Source: Mycoplasmatota bacterium (GTDB taxonomy: Bacteria; Bacillota_I; Bacilli_A; Haloplasmatales; Haloplasmataceae). Taken from it: DNA of 64,000 nt. The stretch spans positions 1,523,156-1,587,155 of the forward strand of contig CP074573.1 in the NCBI GenBank assembly GCA_018394295.1, written 5' to 3'. The notes below the pieces were generated by a model that was not told the DNA's origin, searched no databases, and saw only the letters and a list, made by a program, of their open reading frames with translations. The translations under genes were made by a program, and so were the position numbers. How positions within the stretch are numbered: the first letter of the stretch is position 1; each line of letters opens with the position of its first letter. Positions 19,570-28,111 of the stretch are shown one piece after another.

Positions 19570-20184
19570 TTAATTAATGATATTTTCATTTTCATTATCA
19601 TCGTTTTCTTTTTCAATCTCATTTGATTCTATTTTTTGTTTACTAACCTTTACTTTAACAGGTTTTATCACTCGGTCTTTATAGGTATAACCACTTTGAA
19701 GGATTTCAAGGATTGTTTCTTCCTTTGCATCATCAACTTCAACAACTTCTGTTACTTCGTGAACATGAGGATCAAATGAATCATTTACTTTTGTATTAAT
19801 TTCTTTCAAACCATCACTTTTTAAAGAGTCTAATAATAAATTATATATCATTTCAAATCCCTTTAAAAAGTTATTAAATGATTCATCTTCAGATTTAAAT
19901 TTTAAAGCTCCTTCGAAATATGACATTGGAACGAGTAATTTTGACACTAAACCGCTAGAAGCATATTTATTATTAATTTCTATTTGTTTATTACGATTTA
20001 CAATATCAGCTGCTGCTTTTTTAACTGTTTCTAGTTCATTTGTTAAACCAGCTAATTTTTTTTCTAATTCTTCTATTAAAAGATCTTTTTCATTAACTTC
20101 TTGGTTGCCATCTTTATTGTCTTCATTTTCTTGGTTTAATTCTACTTTCTCTTCGACAATGACTTTTTCCTCGTTTTTTCCCAA
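19570..20184 (-). CDS. grpE: Nucleotide exchange factor GrpE
   Basis: A TTG start at 20182-20184 is chosen because AGGAGG lies 9 nt upstream; longer in-frame starts would run into hrcA and lack such a site. This gives 205 residues. There is an acidic disordered N-terminus, a long coiled coil (about 30-75) and the beta-wing domain with the DPHVHEVTEV signature. It releases ADP from DnaK. It follows hrcA by 13 nt. Confidence 0.95.
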   Translation of the reverse strand: MGKNEEKVIVEEKVELNQENEDNKDGNQEVNEKDLLIEELEKKLAGLTNELETVKKAAADIVNRNKQIEINNKYASSGLVSKLLVPMSYFEGALKFKSEDESFNNFLKGFEMIYNLLLDSLKSDGLKEINTKVNDSFDPHVHEVTEVVEVDDAKEETILEILQSGYTYKDRVIKPVKVKVSKQKIESNEIEKENDDNENENIIN

Positions 20185-20197
20185 ACTACTGCACCTC

Positions 20198-21208
20198 CTA
20201 TTTATATAATTTTGAGATATTATTCGCAATATATTCTAATAAAGGAATTACTTTAGAATATTCCATACGTGTTGGTCCGACAACCGCAATCGTTCCAAAC
20301 TCTTCATCAGAAACTTGATAAGGAACTGTAATTACCGTACAATTTTGCATGGCATCAATGTGATTTTCATGACCAATGTGAACTTTTAATCCTCTTTCAT
20401 TTGCTTGAATGATTTTTAACATCTGTGTATCTTCTAATGCTAACATTAACTTCTGTAACTTATTTATATCTTGAAATTCTGGCTGATAAAAGATATTATT
20501 ACGTCCTGATAAATAATATTGATCACTAACTAATGTTGAGAAAGCACTTAAGATAGAATCGATTAACTTTTCATGATAATCCATAAATTGTTTAAAATAT
20601 GGTTTTAACTCATAATTTAATTTCTCAGGAATATCAGAAACTAAACAATTAACCAATGTTTCATTCATTAAATGAATGACTTTCTCTACTTCTTTAATAT
20701 TTATTCCATCAGGTATAATTAAATTTTTACTTTCAACATGACCATTATCAGTAATTAAAATTAATACAGCATTATTATCTGTTAAAATGACAAATTCAAA
20801 TTTTTTCACACGACTGTGATTAGCACTAGGTCCTAACACAATTGAGGTATAATTTGTGATTTCTGATAAAACTCGAACTGCTTCTTTAATTGCTTCATCA
20901 CGTTCTATATTCTTATTTGTAAACAACTTATGAATCGGTGTAAATTCTAAAGACTTTCGTTCACAATTATTTTGTATAAAGTCAACGTAAAAACGATATC
21001 CTTTTTCACTTGGGACACGGCCACTTGAAGAATGTGTTTTTTCAAGATACTCTAATTCTTCTAAGTCAGCCATCTCATTTCTAATGGTGGCAGAAGAAAA
21101 AGGTAGGTGTTCCATTTTAGATAATGTTCGTGAACCAATCGGTTCAGCTGTTCTTACGAATTCTTCTATAATCGTTATTAAAATCTTAATTTGTCTATCA
21201 GTTAACAT
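20198..21208 (-). CDS. hrcA: Heat-inducible transcription repressor HrcA
   Basis: 336 residues with a winged-helix N-terminus containing SSATIRNEMADLEELEYL (near residue 40) and HSSSGRVPSEKGYRFYVD (near 60), both family signatures, then the GAF-like dimerisation domain. It represses its own operon by binding CIRCE, and GroE normally stabilises it. CIRCE lies between promoter and start (21221-21247), so autorepression is directly supported by the sequence. Confidence 0.98.
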   Translation of the reverse strand: MLTDRQIKILITIIEEFVRTAEPIGSRTLSKMEHLPFSSATIRNEMADLEELEYLEKTHSSSGRVPSEKGYRFYVDFIQNNCERKSLEFTPIHKLFTNKNIERDEAIKEAVRVLSEITNYTSIVLGPSANHSRVKKFEFVILTDNNAVLILITDNGHVESKNLIIPDGINIKEVEKVIHLMNETLVNCLVSDIPEKLNYELKPYFKQFMDYHEKLIDSILSAFSTLVSDQYYLSGRNNIFYQPEFQDINKLQKLMLALEDTQMLKIIQANERGLKVHIGHENHIDAMQNCTVITVPYQVSDEEFGTIAVVGPTRMEYSKVIPLLEYIANNISKLYK

Positions 21209-21220
21209 CTTATCACCTCT

Positions 21221-21247
21221 TTAGCACTCAGATTACCAAAGTGCTAA
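21221..21247 (-). promoter_or_regulatory. CIRCE operator 1 (HrcA binding site)
   Basis: TTAGCACTC-N9-AAGTGCTAA read on the plus strand, against the consensus TTAGCACTC-N9-GAGTGCTAA; one mismatch. It lies just downstream of the -10 box at 21252-21257. Confidence 0.95.
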
Positions 21248-21251
21248 TAAC

Positions 21252-21280
21252 ATTATAATCATTTCCAGTAGCAGTGTCAA
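21252..21280 (-). promoter_or_regulatory. Sigma-A promoter of hrcA-grpE-dnaK-dnaJ
   Basis: Minus strand TTGACA (21275-21280), 17-nt spacer, TATAAT (21252-21257): a perfect consensus promoter flanked by CIRCE sequences. Confidence 0.92.
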
Positions 21281-21294
21281 CATTTGAGTGCTAA
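21268..21294 (-). promoter_or_regulatory. Degenerate second CIRCE overlapping the -35 box
   Basis: Plus strand GTAGCAGTG-N9-GAGTGCTAA: one half-site is perfect and the other matches 6 of 9. Spacing is exactly that of CIRCE and it covers the -35 element. Confidence 0.6.
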
Positions 21295-21352
21295 AAATTT
21301 ACAATTTATTTTATGTTTTTTTATAAAATTAATTCTATAAATTTCAAGCAAA

Positions 21353-21386
21353 GAAAAATCTGCCAATAAAACATTGACAGATTTTA
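21353..21386 (-). terminator. Terminator of the 21407-21865 gene
   Basis: Minus-strand arms AAAATCTGTCAAT and ATTGGCAGATTTT (one mismatch) followed by T residues. Confidence 0.75.
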
Positions 21387-21406
21387 CTATTTATTTAAAT
21401 ATGTCT

Positions 21407-21865
21407 TTAAAATTTAGTTGTGAGACTATTATAATAATTAATAAAATGTTCATAGTCTTCTTTTTCGGTAATCCAAATAATAATATAATAATCTTTTATA
21501 TTTTCTCTTCTTAAGGCTTCATAGCGATGATTACCGTCGGTTAATTCAAAACTTTTATTTACATAATTAATAATAAGTGGTGGCATATCCCAACCTTTTT
21601 TATATCTTTCTTGTATTGCTTTTACATTTCTTTCAAAGTCTGTTTGATCAATAACATATTTCAAATTTTCTTCAGGTCCACAACATCTTTTAAATAAACT
21701 TAGAGGCATCTTTATTGGACCTATATAATATCTCTTACTTAATCTTAATCCTTCAGAAAAGGGAATATTATTCCCTTCATCATGTAAGAATGAATGAATC
21801 CAATCCTCAATATGATTATTATTCTTATATTCTAAAGCCTTCTTAAGCGTAGCTATTTCTGACAT
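21407..21865 (-). CDS. ParB/Srx-fold-like protein (DGNHRYEA motif), unknown role
   Basis: 152 residues. The C-terminal half has PPLIINY followed by ELTDGNHRYEALRR, which resembles the ParB N-terminal nuclease/CTPase-fold signature (DGxHRxxA). The N-terminal half has a GPEENLKY stretch and a CC pair. It lacks the helix-turn-helix of true ParB, so it is not a partition protein. It starts 24 nt after the M3 peptidase gene ends and shares its terminator, so the two are likely co-transcribed. Substrate and role are unknown. Confidence 0.65.
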   Translation of the reverse strand: MSEIATLKKALEYKNNNHIEDWIHSFLHDEGNNIPFSEGLRLSKRYYIGPIKMPLSLFKRCCGPEENLKYVIDQTDFERNVKAIQERYKKGWDMPPLIINYVNKSFELTDGNHRYEALRRENIKDYYIIIWITEKEDYEHFINYYNSLTTKF

Positions 21866-21889
21866 GTTATCACTCCTTTAAAATATTAT

Positions 21890-23398
21890 TTATTTAAGAT
21901 ATTTTAAAGAAAAGTCTTCACCACTAACCTTTTTAAATAAATCATTAAATTTGTATAATCCACTTGGTTTAATTATTTCATCAATTAAAAATGAACCAAA
22001 TTGTTTTAAATTAGATGAAGCATCTACTTTATATTTTTCTTCAAATATTTTAAATAAAGCTTCACATAATACATCACCCATTAAATAGTTTTGTAAATAG
22101 ATTGGATGAGTCGTATAATGGATGCGATATGCCCAAGGAACGTCTTTACCAAATGGTTCTTCCTTAAATAAATCTTGATAATTTTCATGATATTGTTTAT
22201 AAATATCATCTAAAGATTTAATATCATTTAAGTATAATCGATGTTCAAAAAAGATATTATTTAATGCTTTTAAAGCACTTGCTTTTTCAAATTCAATTAA
22301 TTCCTCAAATTGATTTTTAACATTGTCTTCTTTAAAGAAATCTTTATAAAAGACTTCTTTACGAATAAAGGATTGAAATAAATTGGCAATTCCTTCACAA
22401 ACAATATCACTTAGTTCTGAATTAATGATTGGTTCATTCGGATCAATTAAATAGGAATGTACCGCATGACCTGTTTCATGAAGGAGCACATTGTATTCAT
22501 AAAATTTATTTTTAACATTCGCTAATATTCTGCTATCTTTAGCTGTTTCTATTGGAAAATTATAACCCCACTCAGATTTATTCGCGCGTGGAAAAATGTC
22601 ATAAGTAATATTAAATTTTGTAATATCTATCCCAAACAACTTAAAAAATTTACTTAGAACCTCATAATACTTGCTTAAATCAACCGTTTGATTCCAAGCA
22701 GGTACAATTTTACTCATGATATAACTTTCATCCCAAGGGTACACTGTATCATCTTGAAGGTATTTACGTGCATATTTACTTCTAACTTCTTTCATTTTCG
22801 GTAATACATCATGAAGATCTTGTTTCCAATTATCAAATAAGTTTTCAGGTAATTCTGCTTCATCTAATTTATATTTTATAAAATCAGAAAAACCTGCTAG
22901 CTTAGCATATTGCTTTCTTAAATTAATTAACTCAATAAAACCACCATCAATCATCGATTGATTAATTTGACCATAAGCAAAGTAAGCTTTTTTTCGTTCA
23001 TCTCGATTATCACTATGTGATAGTATTTGTTCAATGTCCACAGAGGTCACTGTCTTATTATCTATTGTAAAACGAAATGAATTTAAAATTTTAGATAGTT
23101 TATTAACTAAATTTTCAATTTGTAAATTTAACTCATTTAATTCATCTGATAAATGATAGGGCTTAAATAATTTATAAACAATTTCTACCTTTCTTTTATC
23201 AAATTCATTTGTTACCGTTTCTTTACACTTTTTAATATGATTAAAGCTTTCTTTATTTTTCAGCAACTCTATTTGTTTTAAATAATTCTCTTCAACTCCA
23301 AAATCATAACCTGTTGTATACAGTGTCCACCCTAAACGGTCATACTCAACCTCTAACTTATAAAACTCATTAAATATATTGTTTAATTTTTCCATCAT
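21890..23398 (-). CDS. M3-like zinc metallopeptidase (oligopeptidase)
   Basis: 502 residues with the zinc-binding motif HETGHAVH near residue 307 and the third ligand Glu in SDIVCEGIANLFQSF about 27 residues later. The helical N-terminal half has the M3-type RKQYAKLAGF motif. It is shorter than typical PepF (about 600), so assignment to M3 is more secure than to a named enzyme. No signal peptide, so it probably trims peptides in the cytosol. It heads a two-gene unit with the ParB-like gene. Confidence 0.85.
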   Translation of the reverse strand: MMEKLNNIFNEFYKLEVEYDRLGWTLYTTGYDFGVEENYLKQIELLKNKESFNHIKKCKETVTNEFDKRKVEIVYKLFKPYHLSDELNELNLQIENLVNKLSKILNSFRFTIDNKTVTSVDIEQILSHSDNRDERKKAYFAYGQINQSMIDGGFIELINLRKQYAKLAGFSDFIKYKLDEAELPENLFDNWKQDLHDVLPKMKEVRSKYARKYLQDDTVYPWDESYIMSKIVPAWNQTVDLSKYYEVLSKFFKLFGIDITKFNITYDIFPRANKSEWGYNFPIETAKDSRILANVKNKFYEYNVLLHETGHAVHSYLIDPNEPIINSELSDIVCEGIANLFQSFIRKEVFYKDFFKEDNVKNQFEELIEFEKASALKALNNIFFEHRLYLNDIKSLDDIYKQYHENYQDLFKEEPFGKDVPWAYRIHYTTHPIYLQNYLMGDVLCEALFKIFEEKYKVDASSNLKQFGSFLIDEIIKPSGLYKFNDLFKKVSGEDFSLKYLK

Positions 23399-23554
23399 CT
23401 CACCTCAGAACCATTATATCATACAATTATCTATTTTATAGCACAAAAATTAAATTAAAAAAAGACCCATTAAAAAGCCTTCTAATTTGAATCAATGATA
23501 ATCTTACCATTTCTTCATCATTATTATTAGGTTTATAAAATATCTATCGCTTTC

Positions 23555-23774
23555 TTAAAATAGTTTGTCCAAATCTCTTGTACTGTTTTTAAGAGATTGT
23601 TTTTCATTAATGTAAGTATGATAAGATATTTGAAATAATTTATCTTCATCATTTAATAACTCAATGGCTTTATATCCTAGTAATTTACCTGCATGTATTC
23701 CAGTGAAGGGAACCCATGGTGCTCTTTCTGTTTTTTCATGTTTTAACGTTCTAAATAATAATTCTTTCCCCCAT
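23555..23774 (-). pseudogene. Broken UroD/MtbA-family methyltransferase, N-terminal remnant
   Basis: AAGGAGGAG precedes an ATG (23772-23774). After ATG a run of five G shifts the frame; removing one G opens about 70 codons reading KELLFRTLKHEKTERAPWVP then FTGIHAGKLLGYKAIELL. This matches the start of uroporphyrinogen-decarboxylase-family corrinoid methyltransferases (ERFLRALKGE..RVPWVPF.GVHAGKL). A normal member is about 340 residues; here it stops at 23555-23557. Both a frameshift and a large truncation make it non-functional. Confidence 0.7.
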
Positions 23775-23826
23775 CTATTTCTCCTCCTTGAACCAAAATA
23801 ATGATTTTATATAAATCATAAATTCT

Positions 23827-23858
23827 AAAAAAATGGTAACTAACTTGTTACCATTTTC
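23827..23858 (-). terminator. lspA terminator
   Basis: Minus-strand arms AAAATGGTAAC and GTTACCATTTT followed by more T, next to the lspA stop. Confidence 0.85.
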
Positions 23859-23873
23859 ATGTTATGACTTCAT

Positions 23874-24386
23874 TTAATTTTTAGGATATTTTTTTTCTTT
23901 ATTTGCTTGATTTAGGAAATGTAAAAATAATAATATCCCACCAATTGTAATAGATATATCGGCAATGTTTAAAATACCAGTACTTAAATTACCAATTCCG
24001 AATATTAAAAAATCAGTAACTTTCCCATCATTAAATATACGATCTTGAATATTTCCTATACCACCAGCAATAATTGAAACGATAAGAATGATTGAAATTT
24101 TATCTTTCTCATGAAAATAACAATAGAATAATCCATATATACAAAAAATTAATGGAATGATAATAAAAACTAAGTACTTAACAAAATCTGGAAAATTATT
24201 CCCTACACTCAAAAAAGCACCTCGGTTTTCAGTAAAAGATAATGAAAAAAACTCTCCAAGAATATTTTTTTCATATCCCTTTAAATGCTGAAGATGTTCA
24301 ATAGCTAAAATTTTGGTAATCCTATCTAATAAATAATTAATAAAAAATACAATAGATATAAGAAATAATTTATTTTTATGCTTCAT
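23874..24386 (-). CDS. lspA: Lipoprotein signal peptidase (signal peptidase II)
   Basis: 170 residues with four hydrophobic segments. The conserved boxes are visible: NRGAFLSVG (near residue 56), GGIGNIQDR (near 107) with the first catalytic Asp, and NIADI (near 140) with the second. It cleaves signal peptides from diacylglyceryl-modified prolipoproteins in the membrane. It stands alone here with its own terminator. Confidence 0.95.
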   Translation of the reverse strand: MKHKNKLFLISIVFFINYLLDRITKILAIEHLQHLKGYEKNILGEFFSLSFTENRGAFLSVGNNFPDFVKYLVFIIIPLIFCIYGLFYCYFHEKDKISIILIVSIIAGGIGNIQDRIFNDGKVTDFLIFGIGNLSTGILNIADISITIGGILLFLHFLNQANKEKKYPKN

Positions 24387-24533
24387 TATTTTAATCCTTT
24401 CGTGTATAAATCATATTATTACTTAATGATACCATATTAAGATAAGAAAAGAAAATATTTTATTTTTTTAATTCTTACATATATATTGTATCAATGCTTG
24501 TTAAAATTGTGATATAAAGGGGGAAGAAATAAA

Positions 24534-24749
24534 ATGAATGAAAACAACCTAATGAGAGAATTTATTTTATTTTTTGCGAATTTACCAGAACATGACTTTC
24601 ACCATTATTCAGAGTACTTTATTCATAATAGAGTACACTCAGAAATTGCAGATATAATTACTCACTACATACGCTTAGATAAATCATATGATTTTTTAGC
24701 AACAAAAGCTTTTTTAAAAGCGATTGAATTAAGAGCGTTATTTAATTAA
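24534..24749 (+). CDS. Hypothetical 71-residue protein
   Basis: A small, His/Phe/Tyr-rich helical protein with no recognised domain. AAAGGGGGAAG lies before the ATG at normal distance, which supports translation. It is the first of three consecutive plus-strand genes of unknown function in an otherwise minus-strand region. Confidence 0.55.
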   Translation: MNENNLMREFILFFANLPEHDFHHYSEYFIHNRVHSEIADIITHYIRLDKSYDFLATKAFLKAIELRALFN

Positions 24750-24779
24750 ATAAAACTATATACTCATTCATAGTTTCTA

Positions 24780-24808
24780 TTGTTTGTTTCAATTAAAAAT
24801 GTTAAAAT
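24780..24808 (+). promoter_or_regulatory. Sigma-A promoter of the 24832 gene
   Basis: TTGTTT (24780-24785), 17-nt spacer, TAAAAT (24803-24808), about 24 nt before the chosen start. Confidence 0.5.
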
Positions 24809-24831
24809 TAAAGAAAAAACGAGGTATGACT

Positions 24832-25830
24832 ATGAGTGAGTATGATTTAAGTAATATTTTTAGAAAAAAATTTATATCAAAAGGATTAAAATCATTATTA
24901 AAACAAGTGAAGAAAAATGATTTAGAAATATCTTTAGCTATCATGTTAGGTGATGAATTTCAAGGAACCAAGGATGAAATCATTGATTTATTTAGTGTAC
25001 ATCATGGTTTAATACTAGATAATGCCTTAAAATCTTTTCAAACTGAATTATTCGACTTCATCTATAAAATCATTGATCATGGTGGAGAAATTGAATTTAA
25101 AAATATAGACCCTGGTTATGCGATTCTTTTAAAAATATATTTAATCGCATTTCCAGTAATAAAAGATAACAAAAACAAACTTGTCATGTCAAATGAAGTG
25201 ATGGATTATTTTCTAAGAATTGATATAAAACATTGGCGTAAAGAAATTCAATTAAATGACTTAGTGATTCATTATGCACGAGGATTATTAAATTATTATG
25301 GAGCATATGAAGCGAATATGATATTTAAATATATAAAAGAATATGAATCTATCGACTTAAATATGGAAGAATTTTATGTTTTATTAAATAATGATAGTTT
25401 GATTTATGGGTATGACATCAAAGATGAAGTTATCTATTATTATCAAATTAATGAAATTACACATTTCTACGATAATCGAAACAAATATAAAGAATTAGAT
25501 TATTACCATTTAACAAAGGATCAAATATTAAACCCTGATGAGATAACAGATTTTGATCAAGAAATTATTGATTTTTACGAACATCAACTTGAAATGCCAG
25601 AAGCAATGGCACAACATGGATTATATCTATTAAAAGATTCCATTTTATTTGAAGTACCACTTCCAGAAATTAAAGGAATGCTGAAACAATTACATATTAA
25701 TGGTTATCAACTTAAACAACTTGAAAAATTAGTTGAAAAACTTTCTTTAAATACAAGATTATGGTCCCTGAAAGGACATACCAAAAATGAAATAAGTATC
25801 CCTAAGATGATTAGATTTCCCAAGAGATAA
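24832..25830 (+). CDS. Hypothetical cytosolic protein
   Basis: The ATG at 24832 (MSEYDLSN) is preferred because GAGGT lies 6 nt upstream and earlier Met codons precede or overlap that site. The 332-residue product is acidic, Tyr- and Ile-rich, with no membrane segment, no Cys motif and no recognised catalytic motif. The tail (about 260-332) looks like a small helical domain with repeated LKQLxxxGYQLKQLEKL. No family was recognised. It is followed 27 nt later by a small membrane protein that may act with it. Confidence 0.65.
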   Translation: MSEYDLSNIFRKKFISKGLKSLLKQVKKNDLEISLAIMLGDEFQGTKDEIIDLFSVHHGLILDNALKSFQTELFDFIYKIIDHGGEIEFKNIDPGYAILLKIYLIAFPVIKDNKNKLVMSNEVMDYFLRIDIKHWRKEIQLNDLVIHYARGLLNYYGAYEANMIFKYIKEYESIDLNMEEFYVLLNNDSLIYGYDIKDEVIYYYQINEITHFYDNRNKYKELDYYHLTKDQILNPDEITDFDQEIIDFYEHQLEMPEAMAQHGLYLLKDSILFEVPLPEIKGMLKQLHINGYQLKQLEKLVEKLSLNTRLWSLKGHTKNEISIPKMIRFPKR

Positions 25831-25857
25831 TAATAAATCAAAGGAAGGAAATATTCT

Positions 25858-26154
25858 ATGATAAATGAAAAAATAATTACCATTTATAACAAAGGTAAAA
25901 TAAGATTCTATTTCAGAAGATTGATAATAGCGTTGTTTCTATCCATTATTGGGTTAGGTGGTTATGTATCATGGGAATATCTAAAAAGTAGAGTATTGGA
26001 AGATAATAGTTTAATGAAACAAATAAATGTATTAGAAATCTTACTTTTTTATTTTATAGTGTTTTCTTTGTGGCAAATTATAGTCGCTTCAAAACAATGG
26101 AAAGAAATTAAAAGTCAGTTTAATAAACTTCAAAAAGAAAAAAAAGATAATTAG
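25858..26154 (+). CDS. Small membrane protein, unknown
   Basis: 98 residues with two hydrophobic helices (about 20-40 and 58-77) and a Lys-rich C-terminal tail. AAGGAAGG precedes the ATG. It follows the 24832 gene by 27 nt on the same strand and is followed by a strong bidirectional terminator, so the two form a unit. Function unknown. Confidence 0.6.
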   Translation: MINEKIITIYNKGKIRFYFRRLIIALFLSIIGLGGYVSWEYLKSRVLEDNSLMKQINVLEILLFYFIVFSLWQIIVASKQWKEIKSQFNKLQKEKKDN

Positions 26155-26202
26155 ATTTTATCCAAAGTATTTTGAGTGTAAAAAGGCTATCATAATTAAT
26201 AA

Positions 26203-26230
26203 ATAAAAAGGTGAATCTTCACCTTTTTTA
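26203..26230. terminator. Bidirectional terminator
   Basis: AAAAAGGTGAA-TC-TTCACCTTTTT forms a perfect 11-bp stem with A- and T-tracts on either side, between convergent genes ending at 26154 and 26272. Confidence 0.85.
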
Positions 26231-26271
26231 ATTTTATAAACTTTTCATTAAATAATTACCTTTTATTATAA

Positions 26272-26784
26272 TTAAGATTTCTTTTTTGGATTTAGAATAA
26301 ATGACTTCTTTAGATTCATACTATCTTCTATGTTTACATAACAATTTCCTAATGATAAATTAGAACAATTAATATCATATACATAAATATCTTTAAGGTA
26401 TTTAATAGGTTTTACTGTTATCTCAGATAATGAATATTTCCCTAAAAGTTCTTTATTCTCATATAAAAAGACGATATTGTTTTCAATAGAAAAGTATTTA
26501 ATTTTATCCGCTAATTCGTTATACAATACTTCCTCTTTTTTTCCTATTAAAATAAATAATATTATTACAATAGTAATTAGACTTATAATAATTATAAATG
26601 CATATTTGTTAAATAAAGAATCTACTAAAAGGTAGAGAATTAAACCTATCACACCTAAAAAAACCCTAATACTATTCACACTATTAATTTCATTCTTGTA
26701 TTTATTAGCATCGTTTTTACCGATAAAAGGGATTATATTATAAGTTGGATTTTCTTTTAATATAGACTCTTTCCTTTCAGTCAA
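26272..26784 (-). CDS. Membrane protein with PH-like tail, unknown
   Basis: About 170 residues with two adjacent hydrophobic segments (about 42-58 and 63-80) followed by a beta-rich cytosolic part (IENNIVFLYENKELLGKYSL), an architecture similar to the 2746-3201 product. The start is uncertain: the frame opens with TTG at 26782-26784 and the best GGA-rich stretch (AAGGAAAG) lies a few codons inside, with no ATG behind it. Function unknown. Confidence 0.5.
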   Translation of the reverse strand: MTERKESILKENPTYNIIPFIGKNDANKYKNEINSVNSIRVFLGVIGLILYLLVDSLFNKYAFIIIISLITIVIILFILIGKKEEVLYNELADKIKYFSIENNIVFLYENKELLGKYSLSEITVKPIKYLKDIYVYDINCSNLSLGNCYVNIEDSMNLKKSFILNPKKKS

Positions 26785-26915
26785 AAAACTTCAATTATAT
26801 TCTTACATATTGAGAATACTAACAAAAATCACACCCCCCTTATTTATAATACTTTTTAAAGACACAGGTATTTGTACATGTAAAGGTTTTTTAAGAAATG
26901 TTTTATTAGTTATAC

Positions 26916-28028
26916 TTAAACAAAAACTTCAAATACTTCATTCCCATAAAATAAACCCGTGTGTGTTAATTTAATACGATCACTAATTTCTATAAAACCT
27001 TTATCAACTAAACATTTAAATTCTCTTTCAAAATATTCTAATATATTCACTTGATATCGTTTATTTATTTCCTCTATTGATAATCCATCAATTAAACGTA
27101 ATCCTAGTAAAAATGCTTCCTTTAATTCTTCACTTTTATCTATTGTGTCTTGGTGTTTTATTGGTCTTTTTTCTTTTTTAATAAGTTCAATATACTGATT
27201 GACATAATTTACATTATAATAACGTACATGATTGACATATCCACTAGCACCCATTCCAAAACCATAATAAGATTTATTTTGCCAATAGACTTGATTATGT
27301 CTTGATTCATAGCCTTTTTTTGCGTAGTTACTTATTTCATAATGATGATATTTTGATTTTTTCAATGAATTTAGGATTAGTTCATACATTTGTGCTTCAG
27401 TTTCATTATCAATCAATTGTATTTTATTTTCTGAAAGTAATTTATCAAAAACTGTTTTTTCTTCTAAAATCAATGAATAGTACGATATATGCGGAACATC
27501 TAATTGTTGAATATGTGCTAAATCTTCTTTGACCTCTTCAATTGTTTGAAAAGGTATCGCAAAAATCAAATCCATACTAATATTTGATAGATTATTCTTT
27601 TTTAGTAAATTAACAGCATCATAAACCATATTCTTTAAATGTCCTCTATTTAAAATCCTTAATAAACGTTCATTAAATGTTTGGACACCTAAACTAATTC
27701 GATTAACACCCAATTGTTTTAATAAGATTATTTTTTCATTTGTGATATGTTCTGGATTACATTCCATGGTAAATTCAACCTTATTTGACAAATGAAATAG
27801 TTTGATTATTTGATTTAATCTTAATAATTGTTTGGAACTTAAGATAGATGGTGTTCCTCCACCTATATAAAGAGTATCAATGATATCATTTACTTGATAC
27901 ATCTTAATTTCTTTTTCTAATGTATCTAAATAATGATCAATTTCAATTGATTTACTGACTCGTTTTGGAAAATCACAATAAGAACAAATTCTTTGACAAA
28001 AGGGAATATGTATATATACTGAAGTCAT
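26916..28028 (-). CDS. hemW: Radical SAM heme chaperone HemW (CPO-III-like)
   Basis: 370 residues. The radical SAM cluster CxxxCxxC is at CQRICSYCDF (near residue 10), followed by the family motif YIGGGTPSIL (near 54). The missing extra Cys after the triad (CDF rather than CxFC) is typical of HemW, which inserts heme, rather than the true coproporphyrinogen oxidase HemN. AATAGGTGAG precedes the ATG. In Bacillus hemW lies upstream of hrcA; here it has moved. Confidence 0.9.
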   Translation of the reverse strand: MTSVYIHIPFCQRICSYCDFPKRVSKSIEIDHYLDTLEKEIKMYQVNDIIDTLYIGGGTPSILSSKQLLRLNQIIKLFHLSNKVEFTMECNPEHITNEKIILLKQLGVNRISLGVQTFNERLLRILNRGHLKNMVYDAVNLLKKNNLSNISMDLIFAIPFQTIEEVKEDLAHIQQLDVPHISYYSLILEEKTVFDKLLSENKIQLIDNETEAQMYELILNSLKKSKYHHYEISNYAKKGYESRHNQVYWQNKSYYGFGMGASGYVNHVRYYNVNYVNQYIELIKKEKRPIKHQDTIDKSEELKEAFLLGLRLIDGLSIEEINKRYQVNILEYFEREFKCLVDKGFIEISDRIKLTHTGLFYGNEVFEVFV

Positions 28029-28070
28029 AATCTCACCTATTTTTTCATTATATTATAACTATTTATAAAT

Positions 28071-28102
28071 AAAAGTTACTTTAATATTAAAGCAACTTTT
28101 TT
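28071..28102 (-). terminator. Terminator of the GltS-like gene
   Basis: Minus-strand arms AAAAGTTGCTTTA and TAAAGTAACTTTT (one mismatch), just after the stop. Confidence 0.7.
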
Positions 28103-28111
28103 ACTATCTAT

